Assembly (NCBI GenBank): GCA_015680685.1
Contig: MNCI01016241.1
Coordinates: forward strand, 247,240-311,239
DNA: 64,000 nt
Direction of reading: 5' to 3'
Source of the DNA: Gnetum montanum
Taxonomy: Eukaryota > Streptophyta > Gnetopsida > Gnetales > Gnetaceae
Shown here: in pieces, positions 12,314-22,860 of the stretch
Numbering within the stretch: the stretch's first letter is position 1
Layout of the letters: the number at the start of each line of letters is the position of its first letter
The notes under the pieces: model-generated
What the model saw: the letters and a program-made list of their open reading frames with translations, nothing else
Database searches by the model: none
What the model was told of the DNA's origin: nothing
Translations under genes and position numbers: made by a program

Positions 12314-13181
12314 TGATGAATTGTGTTTTACTTAAGCATTTATATCAAAGTGGCTGCGATATCAAGTACACAATATCAAGTACGCAATATCACAGCCGAA
12401 GATGCCATATCAGGCATGTGATATTGTAGGATACTCCCAAGCCTATAAATACAGCCCTTGGACACACGATTCAGGGGTAGTTTTTGATGTCAAGTAGCAA
12501 AATTTTTATAGTTTATTCATTTGAGAGTTAGAATATTTTCCAAGTGCTTGCAATAGGAGGTCTAAGTGTGATTGGATCTTTATTCAAGCATTGATGTACC
12601 TTAACATACTATTGTGTTGGCAACAAAGACGAGCTCTTTGATTCATCCTTGTAGCACTTAAGACTTTTTTTCTTTATGCATTTACATATTGTGATTTCAT
12701 GTAGTTTATATTAATTTTATTCATTCAAAAATTAATTTTGATTAATTAAGAAACTAATTAGAATACACAAGCATGACCCCTTTGAACATACATATGACAC
12801 TTGGTAGCTCAGAAATGATTAGTGTTTGACAACCCAGCAATGTTTACATAAAGTTTAGGATGTGTCTAAGAAGTGGGGATGGTTACATGTGTTAGGCTAG
12901 ATTAGACAATAGTTTACTTAGCACTTAATTACTCTCACTTTTATTCTTGTTTTAGGTAAGAAAATTGATAAAACACAAAATAATAAAAATCTTATGCCTC
13001 AGTCTCACTTAACCATACATTTGCATTTCACAAGTGAAACTGGGAAGACAACAAATAGATACATGAACTCACTGTTTAGCTCTAGCATACTTAGTAATTA
13101 AAGTCTATAGAATTCAACTTAATTGCACATGAACACCTATGATTCATATGGTTGGGCATAGGAATACCCTGCCACTCATCA
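12314..13181 (+). repeat. 3' LTR of element B (868 bp)
   Basis: Begins TGATGAATTG after AGTCATGGGGGTA and ends GCCACTCATCA. Same subfamily as 4326-5186. The palindromes (12353-12425) are more decayed here, and the TATA box is CCTATAAATACAGCC near 12440. Confidence 0.88.
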
Positions 13182-13186
13182 GTAGT

Positions 13187-13863
13187 CTTAGAGAATAGTC
13201 AATGAGTGCCTATAGTGTGGATCTAAGTTAGTTGTATAGTGTCTTATTCGAGTTGCAATGTACTTGGACACATTCCATGGATGACAATAAGATTGAGATT
13301 AATTCTTATTCATTACAGCACTTTGACTTAGATTAAATTTACTTTTAGCGCAATTTATATTCCATTTACTTTTTTATTATTTACATTTCCATGCATGTTA
13401 ATGAATTGGTAGAAGGAACGTGACCAATTTCAAGAGTAAACATGTATTCGCTTGGCAATCCCGGCAGTGTTATTGCTTGGTTTAGTTAGTAGCATAACAC
13501 TTGGTAATTCCAGTAGTGCATACGTGGGTTCAAGACATGTACAACAAGCTAGGAATGGACATTCATTACCCATAGGCTAGTTTAGACTTTAATTTTCATT
13601 ATTAATTAGTTTAAATAATTTATTATTTTATTATCATTTGGAGTAATATAAGGCCAAAACAACATCGAGAATCATATGCCTCACTTTGAACTAAATCATA
13701 CGTGACAAAGCTACCACTAGTTCAAGTGGGAAGATAGCAAACTACGATCAAGGCATAACAATCTAGATGCGACAACTAGTCCCATCCATGGAACTTGACT
13801 GGATCATGGAAGAACGCTTGTGATTCATATGGTTGGGCATAGGGGGTACCTCGTCACTCAACA
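13187..13863 (+). repeat. Right piece of the LTR of element C
   Basis: Continues the LTR cut at 4325. It contains the R-like stretch GTCTTATTCGAGTTG (13231 on), GACAATAAGATTGAG, and ends GGGTACCTCGTCACTCAACA. Together with 4150-4325 the LTR is 853 bp, in line with its relatives. Confidence 0.75.
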
Positions 13864-14061
13864 TCTAGGTTCACCAAATTTGGTTTTTGTATTGTAAAGT
13901 TCGTCATGTCATGTTTCTGTCATTTTTGTAAAACACCACAACGGCATTCAAAAGTCTTGTATAGAGTAGTTAGTGTCATGTAAATCTATTTCTCAATTTT
14001 GTAAGGGACACTATCCTCATTTTTTAACTTAGGGACAAGTTTTCAGTCAATCATGGGGGCA
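13864..14061 (+). other. Internal tail of element D
   Basis: Matches the family's 3' internal end: GGGACAAGTTTTCAGTCAA, then TCATGGGGGCA directly before an LTR. The junction at 13863/13864 is where C inserted into D. Confidence 0.65.
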
Positions 14062-14949
14062 TGTTAAATTCAAAAATTTGATCATAACGATATTGTAGAT
14101 ATGATATTATATCTATGATGTCGTAGATATGTCATCATATCCCATGATACGTTATCGTATAAATGATATTACAAGGTGCATGCCAACTTGTAAAAGTAAC
14201 ACTTAGGTGCATAGATTCACAATAGATTTAATAACATAGTAGCAAAACTCTTTCACTTTTTTCTTAATGTTAGCTTTTAGTACTTAGTAGTGTGTGCCTG
14301 CAATGTGATGTTAAGTGATTGAACAGATTCTTTATTCGAGTATGATATACTTGGACACATTGCATGACCAAAAATAAAGATCGAAATTACTTTCCATCAT
14401 TGTAGCGACACTTAGTTTTTTTTTCATCTTTCATATAGTTTAATGTTTACTATTTTCATATTTACTAATTTACTTTCTATGTACTTTACCATTATTGTTA
14501 TTAAGAAAAATGAGTATAATTGATCTCAAGCACTTAAGTATAGCTACTTGGTAACCCAGGTACTATCACCTAGTACGCCCAATAGTGTGGTACTTCGTAA
14601 TCCTAGTAGTAGTTACATAAAGTCAAAGGTATAAATAGAAGATTAGGACTAGCTGCTCATCGCATAGGCTAGATTAGGTTTGTTTGCTATTACTTAGACT
14701 TAGAATCACTTTCCATTTACTTCATGTTTACTACGCATAATATGGCCAACACAACATCATCTATCATATACTTCATTATGAGTTAAACCATTTTCATTGA
14801 ATTTAGAAGCTTACATGGGAAGACAATGATCATAAATTCTAACCAATTACTCTCATAATCACATTACCTTGTCTATGGAATTTGACCAAGATCATGCATG
14901 AACACTTGTATCTTGTATGGTTAGGTGTTGGATACTCCACCGCTCATCA
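14062..14949 (+). repeat. 3' LTR of element D (888 bp)
   Basis: Begins TGTTAAATTC and ends CCACCGCTCATCA. Its U3 has a divergent palindrome array (GATATTGTAGATATGATATT and similar, 14085-14175). The R-like part TTTATTCGAGTATGATATAC is at 14331 and CAAAAATAAAGATCGA is near 14370. The 5' LTR is out of the window; bases 14950-14954 (TTGTG) would be its right target duplication. Confidence 0.7.
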
Positions 14950-14994
14950 TTGTGAAAGAGCTTCTAGGCCACTACCATGCTTAACACGGTGTAT

Positions 14995-15248
14995 AGAAAA
15001 GATGTCAGTGATCTAGATCAACATCAATTCAAGTAGTTGCTTATAAATATGCAAAATAACATTGCAATAGATGATGACTAAGAGTTGCCAATTATGATGC
15101 CTAACATTCTCAACCTGTTAAGTGGCCAAGATAGGTTTAAAGATGCATTGCAACTCTAACCAAACAATGAAAATATTAGGATACACAACTTTATCAAGCT
15201 ACAAATCCTTGATGAAATAATTGTTAGATGCATCGTTGAAGCTACACC
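14995..15248 (+). pseudogene. PIF1-type helicase relic, upstream piece
   Basis: Conceptual translation gives LLINMQNNIAIDDD.ELPIM, DRFKDALQL.PNNENIRIHN and LQILDEIIVRCIVEA. This follows the part of PIF1 helicases after the Walker motifs (leucine-rich stretch, 'DWELLM', 'F.ALxLxPTNExVxxHN', 'Lxxx.ARCxAxH'). Stops show it is dead. Element E inserted immediately after it. PIF1 helicases unwind DNA 5'-3'; in plants many copies belong to Helitron transposons, so this may be either a Helitron or a host-gene relic. Confidence 0.6.
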
Positions 15249-15253
15249 CACAC

Positions 15254-15645
15254 TAATGAGACGCGACTTACACTACGCGATATCGCGGCCGACGCGATAT
15301 CGCATCTTCTCCTGCGATATCGCGTATGCGATATCGCATCCCGCAGCCATTTCTATAAATAAGAGGTGGCACTCCCTTCATTTCCCAATCCTGGCTAGTG
15401 TAGCGAAGCTCTGGCAGATTGATCACTCCAGAGTTAGATTTTTTCCCCATGTGCCCGCAGTAGGAGTCCTAGAGTGAACGGCTCTTTATTCGAGCAGCTT
15501 GTAACCTGAACCCAAGTTGTGTACGGCAATAAAGACGAACTTGTTTGGATAAACCTTGCAGCACGTGGTTTCATTTATTGCTTTATTTCCTACTTTCCTA
15601 GTGCGTTCAAGTACGACTTGATTACGAGCGTCTACGGACGTGTAC
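15254..15645 (+). repeat. 5' LTR of element E (visible part)
   Basis: U3 holds four intact GCGATATCGC palindromes (15275-15338) before TATA box CTATAAATAAGAGG (about 15353). It then reads as the 3' LTR (TCTTTATTCGAGCAGC, GGCAATAAAGACGAAC) until the gap. By comparison with the 3' LTR, about 451 bp more should lie in the N run. Confidence 0.88.
15275..15338 (+). promoter_or_regulatory. U3 palindrome array and TATA, 5' LTR of E
   Basis: Four perfect 10-bp palindromes GCGATATCGC, ending about 15 bp upstream of the TATA box. The 3' LTR of the same element has two (21552-21580), so copies have been gained or lost since or during the last transposition. Confidence 0.6.
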
Positions 15646-16320
15646 NNNNNNNNNNNNNNNNNNNNNNNNNNNNNNNNNNNNNNNNNNNNNNNNNNNNNNN
15701 NNNNNNNNNNNNNNNNNNNNNNNNNNNNNNNNNNNNNNNNNNNNNNNNNNNNNNNNNNNNNNNNNNNNNNNNNNNNNNNNNNNNNNNNNNNNNNNNNNNN
15801 NNNNNNNNNNNNNNNNNNNNNNNNNNNNNNNNNNNNNNNNNNNNNNNNNNNNNNNNNNNNNNNNNNNNNNNNNNNNNNNNNNNNNNNNNNNNNNNNNNNN
15901 NNNNNNNNNNNNNNNNNNNNNNNNNNNNNNNNNNNNNNNNNNNNNNNNNNNNNNNNNNNNNNNNNNNNNNNNNNNNNNNNNNNNNNNNNNNNNNNNNNNN
16001 NNNNNNNNNNNNNNNNNNNNNNNNNNNNNNNNNNNNNNNNNNNNNNNNNNNNNNNNNNNNNNNNNNNNNNNNNNNNNNNNNNNNNNNNNNNNNNNNNNNN
16101 NNNNNNNNNNNNNNNNNNNNNNNNNNNNNNNNNNNNNNNNNNNNNNNNNNNNNNNNNNNNNNNNNNNNNNNNNNNNNNNNNNNNNNNNNNNNNNNNNNNN
16201 NNNNNNNNNNNNNNNNNNNNNNNNNNNNNNNNNNNNNNNNNNNNNNNNNNNNNNNNNNNNNNNNNNNNNNNNNNNNNNNNNNNNNNNNNNNNNNNNNNNN
16301 NNNNNNNNNNNNNNNNNNNN
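15646..16320. other. Assembly gap (675 N)
   Basis: By alignment to element F and to the 3' LTR of E, it should contain the rest of the 5' LTR (about 451 bp), the tRNA-Asp primer site, the leader and the gag start. Confidence 0.95.
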
Positions 16321-19300
16321 GATTTTACCTTTGTTTTCCATCAAGATGAGCAACTGCGGTGGAGAGATATGCAAGGTAACATCGTGTTACCCCCAGATTG
16401 AGCCGGCCCTACCATGCTTGTCTGTGCCTTAGCACAGACAGGCATACAAGAACTAATTGCGGAATACGTTTTGGATGATTATGACATGAGGGATTATCGT
16501 CCCACAAAAACCCAACGTATTCGGATGCAAGGCAGGAGAGCCAACATTCACTACTGAAGGGCAAGGTTCCCCATGTCATTAGTGAAATAGGAGAAGAGGA
16601 ACCCCTCACTATGGGTTTCTTAGAAAATGATGTTCCTCCTCCTCACTCTAGTGAAGAGGTTAGGCATCAGGGCCTTAGATCAACGATACATATTCCAGGC
16701 TCTGATTCCCATGAGCACCAGCTGTTCACGGCAGGAACAATCAGTCGCACTAATGATGGACTCGTTGATCATCGCAACGATCGGAACCGAAGCAGCCGAA
16801 GAGAAGGTAAGAAACATCACCGTGGTGATGGATCCCCTTCTTCTTCCCCTTCATCACATCATTCACCCTCTCCTTCCACATCTGGGCGCAGCCACCATGA
16901 GCATAACGCGGAAAGTAAAGGTAGAAGAGATGAAATGCCTCGACAAGAAGGTCGAGAGGAGTTAGGACAAGGACAAGGACGTAGGGAGAATAGGGAACCA
17001 CAACGTAGACATCACAGACGTCATGAAAGAGATGATCATGACGAACCCCTATTCGCAACCCGAAGTATGCTTGACATTAGAGAGGCAGTTAGGATTCCCA
17101 CAAGGCATTTGAAAGACAGTAGGATCAAGCGTTTGGATATAAATAATATCCCACGTTTTGAAGGGGGATACAACGCTGATCCTCAACATCATTTACAGGC
17201 ATTCCACGACGCCTGTGCCTTGCAGAACATAGACAATGAGTGGCAGAAACTCAAGTTGTTCCCAAGGACACTCACTAAAGAAGCGGAAAGCTGGTACCGG
17301 TCCTTAGAACCGGAAACCATCAGGAGGTGGAGTACGATGCTCGAATTGTTCAACAACAAATATCAAACGTACTCCAGAGTGTCTAACTTGCGTAAGCAGA
17401 TCCAAGGCTGGAAACAAGGAGCTCATGAATCCTTGGATGCTGCCATGGCCCGTTACTACACATTGCTACATCGTTGCCCGGGCCATGGGTACGCTAAGCG
17501 GGATCAACTTCGCCACCTCGTGGATGGGCTACGAAATGAAACGAGAAGAACTCTTGGGACTTACGCCCAAGGGAGACTCTCCCAACTAAGAGCCCATGAA
17601 GTTGAAGTATTGTTGGAACAAGTAGCGCAAGAAGAGGGTGAGCTACGGAAAAGAGAAAGTGCGGAGGAATACAACCGTGATCCCTCCCTTCGTAAGAAGG
17701 GAGTGAAATTCTGTGATGAGGAGGATGAGTCACCACTCGAAGAGTTGGTGAACAGGAAAACTGTGCCGATCCAAAAGTTAACAACGGAGGTATCGGCTAA
17801 GGTAGACCAAATGTGGGATTCCTTAGACTCACGAATAGAAACAGTCCTGAAAATTGTAGAAGAGTCTAAGGATGAGCAAAGTAGTGATAAAAGCAAAAAC
17901 ATGCGGAGAAACTTTAACCCTGCACATAACAAGGGTAAGGGAAAAATCTCTAACTCCGATGAGGCTGAAAATTCTGATTCAGACAATGACGGTGGATGTG
18001 AGGTCTGCTACTATGACCATCCTAAGGGATGTTGTCCAATTATCTCACATCTGCAGGAGTCTGGGGTGTATGCATTAAATCCAAGACTTAATCAACGGCA
18101 AACACCCAGAAGGTTACCTTATCCACAAGGTAACCCGAGGCAGTTCCACCAACCCTTGACGTATTATCCAAGTGGAACACCTCCGCAGCCCATCGAGCAA
18201 CATCAGCAGTGGCAATACCCACAGTCATGGGGGATGCCACAGCCAACACATCGATACCCTTACCGGCAGCCTGATCCTTATGGTTATTATGTGCAGCAGC
18301 CAGTTTCTCCAGGTGACGCTATGAGTCACACTCCACGCCGTCACTACTACGCTCGGGAGTACTTCAGAAGGACTCCTTCTCCTCCGGGAGACATTCCACA
18401 TTCTGTCCATCCTCTAACTCCACCCGCACCTTTTCCTCAAGTAGTTCCCATAACACCTCCTGCTCCAACAATGCAAGGGGAATTACCTACCCAACCGCAG
18501 CAACGTCACGCCGCGAGATCTGTAAATATTCAGAGTGTAAATATCCAACCGGACACTAGTTCTGGCGATAACTGTACAAAAAGGAGACCCTTTTTCAGAA
18601 CTAGGAGCCCGGATAGGCTCTCGCAACAACAAGCGGACGGGTATATGTATAGGCCTCTAACTACTAACACTTCGGAGCACCCTTCAGTCCAAGGGAATGT
18701 AACGCATACGGTTATGCTAACACATACCGTAACTGACTGGATCAAGGTAGGCCACCTTCCCAGGAAACTAACTGATCCTGGGAGTCCCTTTATTCATTTG
18801 CAGATCGCTGGGAATGCACCACATCGAGCTCTTCTTGACTCAGGTTCCGGAGTCAACTTAATTTCGCGAAAGATGTATCACGCCTGGAACCTGCCCCAAC
18901 TTAAGAAGAGCAACATCCAACTAGAGCTGGCAGACCAGTCCATCACTATTCCCTTGGGTTTGGTGGAGGACGTTATCACCACTGTGTGTGGTTGGTCCTA
19001 CCCAGCGGATTTCCTAGTGATCGATGTTAACAACAACGAAGGGGACTTCCCAATTATAATGGGAAGGGCATGGCTAAGCACAGTAGATGCATGCCTTAGG
19101 ATCCGTGATCTTTCCTTGGAAATCTCCAAGATAAACATATGTGGAAAGATCGAGAAGAGGATAGTTCCATGCATCACATACAGTGATTCATCGGGTGATG
19201 ACACGGAGGAAATGTCTCCATGTCACAGGTGTGCCCAGGAAACTCTGCAACAAAGATGCCTGTATGTAGCAACCACACAAGAAGTAGTAGACACCCCGTG

Positions 19301-19532
19301 GTTGACAGCTTCTCATAAGAGCAAACAAATATGCATGGAACGAACTGAGGCAACTCATGCCAACAACCGTGGCATAGACACATTGGAACGTGAGCGTCGC
19401 CAACTTCCAACCCTGAATTTAAGATCATCAATTGGGAGAAGTTGGGCACTGCTTAGAAATTCAAATAGGCGCTCACTACTTCGGATCTCTCCCTCACAAC
19501 TCAGTCATGGGGGAGATGGCCACCTATGCTAA
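16321..19532 (+). CDS. Gag-protease polyprotein of element E (open from 16611)
   Basis: The long frame begins at ATG 16611 and runs 973 codons, but homology to F's gag extends upstream to the gap. That N-terminal part (16321-16600) is broken by a TGA at 16399 and a one-base shift near 16535-16545, so a full-length Gag is unlikely from this copy. From residue 1 of the open frame: Ser/Arg/His-rich linker; capsid (retrotransposon gag) domain about 180-320 (RFEGGYNADPQHHLQ, WYRSLEPETIRRW); knuckle CEVCYYDHPKGCC (CX2CX3HX4C) near 463; Pro/Gln-rich stretch; aspartic protease about 735-845 with site LLDSGSGVNLIS near 741 and later FPIIMGRAWL. The last ~35 residues come from the deletion junction. 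Gag packages element RNA and protease matures it. Confidence 0.8.
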
Positions 19533-19710
19533 TCATATGGGGCCCTCAGTTCTTTTTCAGTTTTTGTTTTACACGTTTTTGTTTTACAACGTTTTTGTTT
19601 TTCACATTTTTGTTTTACAATTTCTTTAACTTTTCTAATTTTTGTTTTACAACTTTCTTTAACTTTTCTTGTTTTTGTTTTACAACATCGTTATATTTTT
19701 CTATCTTTTT

Positions 19711-19730
19711 GTGTGTGTGTGTGTGTGTGT
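19711..19730 (+). repeat. (GT)10 microsatellite
   Basis: Twenty bases of perfect GT repeat after the T-rich tract; element F has a shorter, interrupted version (about 33557-33576). Confidence 0.95.
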
Positions 19731-21086
19731 CATCCATCATGTAAATTCGTCACCCAATAAGTGTTCGGGCCGATGGGATGAACTGTTTTTCATTAATTGC
19801 TAATGTTTGGTTTTTACCTTTAAGTTACATTGTTGATACTAAGGTATGTTCTTTTGATATGGCAGGCAATGAGATCACTTCATCCATCCATCCATCAAGT
19901 CTATGGTTTCCCTTGGCTTGGAAATGTACAGTTCCCTTCCAATAAGAACTTTAACGAACCGGTGACTAGGCATTTCTCAAACTAAGGACGGACTCAAGGA
20001 TTTGAAATGGGTGTGACTTCAAGGGAATTTGGTGCTCTTGTGTTGGTCTTTCACTTGGGTGCTTGGATGTTTTCTTCTTGGGTTTTCTTACCGTTCCGAT
20101 GTAACCCAATAATCGGAAGCTGAGACAATAAAAATAAAGAAGTCTTTGCATGGTGTGGTCCAAATGCATAAAAACACAAAACAAAAAAATGAAAAAAAAG
20201 AAAGAGAAAAGCTAAAAAGCTAAAAGTGAGGATTCAAAGCACACCCCTTAGAAGGAATAAATGTGGGCTGAAAGCACTAGTTATGGAACCAAAGTGTTCC
20301 CTCTAACTAAGGCCCTTCTCGCTTCCCATTCTCTCTATTGTTTCGTCGGAATGGTGGTGGCTTCTCGAAGTTGCATCCTTGTTATCCAAGTGGATGATTT
20401 AACCAACTGCATTGATGCGAAGTCACTGGAAGTGGTTGATTTGAGCCCAGAGTTGGAATGAGATTCGCCAAGTCACATTAATCATGTAACACACAAGGGG
20501 CTGTACACCACCTTGTTCTTGGGATTCCATTCCACTTCTCTTCTTCCCATCCTTCTCTCCATTGTCCACCTCATTGCCGGTTGTATCATTGTATATACTT
20601 TGGTTGATGCTTTGTTTTCTTTTTGGTAAATTCTTCCGGTTAAGACTTTAACTCTTGTTTCCAAAGGACATTCCCCGAGCCTACGGACTCTTTGAATGTG
20701 GGATTGTCAGGGCATTAAGGGCATGAGCCTACTTTGGGGAGGACCCACTGACATTCCTATTTGGAACACTAGTTAACTTCTTTTCCTTAACGTTTTGCAA
20801 TTAATTATCATTTTTTGTTCATTTCCATCATGACATCCTTTTCTCGATGCCATAGTTGCCCTTTTTACCTATCATTCCTATTCCTTTTCTCTCTCCATTC
20901 TACCGCTACAGGAGGTTCGTAATTAGTCATGGGGGTACGGGGCCTGATTTTTCGATTTTTATCCTAAGCCCCAGATTTTTTCGTTTTTCTCCCTAACCCC
21001 TATACCTTCGGTAGTCATCATCTACATATTCCCAGATCCATATCAGCCATACCACATCTTAGCCAGTGAGCCTAAACCGGAGCAAG

Positions 21087-21146
21087 GTATGCTTTACTTA
21101 ATGATTCAATTACCCTTGCTAATATATGATGGTGTTGTGTGTGTAG
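21087..21146 (+). other. Conserved mini-intron, copy in element E (60 nt)
   Basis: Donor GAGCAAG|GTATGC, branch-like TTGCTAATA, acceptor GTGTGTGTAG|ATGGC. Joining the flanks keeps a frame open from about 20948 to 21235, with motifs DPYQPYH before and DGNH...WIW..HLEWSS after the intron. Element F has both motifs, though an indel shifts its frame near the donor. Confidence 0.6.
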
Positions 21147-21515
21147 ATGGCAATCATACAACAATAGAATGGATCTGGAGCAGACACTTGGAATGGAGCA
21201 GCGTTAAAGCAGCATGCAAGGAGTGGGGTTGATAATGCGCTTACAGATCGACAACGAAAGGCGCAATCTCGGCGTTGGCAGCAACAAGACTCTTCTTCTT
21301 TCTTCTCTTCTATTCTCTCTCCTCTTTTCTCTCAGCTGCCAACTGTGGCCTGATGTCATTGTAATAAGGTGTTCACCCATGTTGTCATGAACACCAATTT
21401 TTGTCAAGTCTTGTAATAAAGACCGTTCACATGTCATCCCATTAGTTCCATTTTCCCTAATAATCCCATACCGACCTGATATCATTGTAAGGAACTCGAG
21501 GACGAGTTTTCATTC

Positions 21516-21528
21516 AGTCATGGGGGTA
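21516..21528 (+). other. Polypurine tract of element E
   Basis: AGTCATGGGGGTA directly before the 3' LTR, the position where plus-strand DNA synthesis starts in LTR elements. Closely similar motifs stand at 19502 and 20925 in the same element. Confidence 0.7.
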
Positions 21529-22340
21529 TGATGAGATGCGACTTACACTAGGACGCGATATCGCATCCCATGCGATATCGCGTCCCGCCGCCATTTCTAT
21601 AAATAAGAGGCGGCACTCCCTTCATTTCCCAATCCTGGCTAGTGTAGCGAAGCTCTGGCAGATTGATCACTCCAGAGTTAGATTTTTTCTCCATGTGCCC
21701 GTAGTAGGAGTCCTAGAGTGAACGGCTCTTTATTCGAGTAGCTTGTAACCTGAACCCAAGTTGTGTACGGCAATAAAGACGAACTTGTTTGGATAAACCT
21801 TGCAGCACGTGGTTTCATTTATTGCTTTATTTCCTACATTGCTAGTGCGTTCAAGTACGACTTGATTACGAGCGTCTACGAACGTGTACGGCTAGTCAAG
21901 GAATCGGCTGCTTATCACACTTAGGCTAGTCAGGTGCCTCAGTATGACCACTTCGAGCATTTGCGTTACGTGTGGCGATCCCAGTAACGATTAGCGTCTG
22001 GTAAGCTGCAGTTGCATAGTTCAGGGTGTGTCCGGTAAGTGGGAACGGATGCTGACGCTAGTTAATTTAGACTTAGATCTTAGTTAGAGTTAGTTTAGTT
22101 TTCTCAACCCTTTCTCCTGGTAGCATAGAAGATAAGCCGAAAATACCAAAAAAAATCACATACCTCAGACTTGCTTAACCATACACCATGACACATACAA
22201 GCGAGCCTGGGAAGACAACGAACGATTAACCCCAAGTGTTTCTTGTGGCGTTAAGGCATTTAGTCTGCGGAGTTCGACCGGATCGCGCGTGCACGCTCGT
22301 ATTCATATGGTGGAGTGTAGGGGTACCTCGCCACTCATCA
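21529..22340 (+). repeat. 3' LTR of element E (812 bp)
   Basis: TGATGAG...CTCATCA, a 7-bp terminal inverted repeat. Two GCGATATCGC palindromes (21552-21580), TATA box CTATAAATAAGAGG (about 21597), likely polyadenylation signal in GGCAATAAAGACG (21769 on). It completes the sequence hidden by the gap in the 5' LTR. Confidence 0.92.
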
Positions 22341-22345
22341 CACAC

Positions 22346-22860
22346 CAACCATGCATCTGGATGATAATAGAAACCTATAGAAGGAGGTACCTATTGCTAA
22401 AGATATAAAGGTCATGCTAACATGCAACATATGGATAGAAGCAAGATTGGGCAGTGGTATAATGAAAACAATCACAAAGGTTTTCTACACTAGAAACAAA
22501 GTCCCATCCTAGCTACCACAATATGTGATCATCAACTCCCCAAAACACAAAGGTTTATTGTTCAAGCAACTTAATCCTTAATGTGTGTCTATAGTACCAA
22601 TCACTAGGGTGTGAAGAGGTAGTTACCTATACAGCTCACATGGTTTCTCAAAATTTACAAATCTTAAGGTTAAACACTTTCTAAAGCTATCATGGACATA
22701 GGAACTATAGAGATTGTAGGCCTTACATTTATAGCTCTATCCCAAGTGAGGTCTTTATAGTCTTTGAAAATATTTCCACCCTTTCATAAGAAGAGTTATG
22801 AAAAAGTAGGAAAATGAGCTAATATGAAGGCTAGGATCAATGAGGAGAATAGGTTGACCT
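22346..22860 (+). pseudogene. PIF1-type helicase relic, downstream piece
   Basis: Continues the relic split by element E: KEVPIAKDIKVMLTCNIWIEARLGSGIMKTITKVFYT, in short pieces, corresponds to the PIF1 'G..VMLxxNLW...GLxNGxxGxV' region. LPQYVIINSPKHKG and IVPITR follow, and the C-terminal region is suggested near 22750-22860 (FHK..YEKV, ARINEENRLTSFE). Several stops and shifts make it non-functional. The helicase superfamily-1 motifs with ATP-binding residues would lie left of the nested elements, outside the window. Confidence 0.6.

Larger units (their letters stand above)
4326..13181 (+). mobile_element. Gypsy (Athila-like) element B, complete but lacking integrase core
   Basis: Two LTRs (4326-5186 and 12314-13181) flank decayed gag, protease, RT and RNase H plus about 2 kb of 3' noncoding sequence. 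A perfect target duplication GTAGT stands at 4321-4325 and 13182-13186. The primer site is a decayed tRNA-Asp complement. After the RNase H end (near 10070-10120) the sequence jumps to the integrase C-terminal tail (LVNIQQLKPFHE), so the integrase catalytic core is deleted. The LTRs differ at roughly one base in ten where I compared them, so B is clearly older than E. Confidence 0.85.
19533..21528 (+). other. 3' noncoding region of element E
   Basis: After the stop: a T-rich tract of TTTTTGTTTTACA-type units (19557-19690), a (GT)10 run (19711-19730), conserved blocks shared with B, F and G (GATTCAAAGCACACCCCTTA at 20230; CCTCTAACTAAGGCCC at 20300; GGAGGACCCACTGACATTCC at 20739), an internal AGTCATGGGGGTA (20925-20937), the mini-intron (21087-21146) and the terminal purine tract (21516-21528). 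The only coding-like stretch is a small frame spanning the intron. Confidence 0.75.
15254..22340 (+). mobile_element. Gypsy element E: young gag-protease-only derivative
   Basis: Complete element with a perfect target duplication CACAC (15249-15253 and 22341-22345). The 5' LTR begins at 15254 (TAATGAG, one change from TGATGAG) and runs into the 675-N gap; the 3' LTR is 21529-22340. The interior holds one long gag-protease frame, then a 2-kb 3' noncoding region. RT, RNase H and integrase are missing: near 19440 the sequence passes from the protease-RT linker (ATCAATTGGGAGAAGTTGGG, cf. 8550 in B) directly to the sequence after the pol stop (TCAGTCATGGGGGAGATGGC). Visible LTR overlap (about 295 bp beyond the palindromes) shows 7 differences, and CpG sites are largely kept, so it is the youngest gypsy copy here. 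Pol must have come from a relative. Confidence 0.88.

Noticed and set aside
12032-12316. 94-codon frame in the 3' region of B
   Set aside because: It runs into the LTR and has no counterpart in E, F or G.
15275-15338. Regular palindromes with short spacers, at first sight like a CRISPR-type array
   Set aside because: Units are 10-bp palindromes with short similar spacers inside a plant LTR; no cas genes, and the same motifs recur in other LTRs.
15519-16401. Long frames across 15519-16401 on both strands
   Set aside because: They are open only because the N gap has no stops; just the last 80 bp carry real gag sequence.
16750-17986. Minus-strand frames opposite the gag of E (16750-17058, 17494-17784, 17561-17986)
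   Set aside because: Antisense shadows of the gag-protease frame, with low-complexity products.
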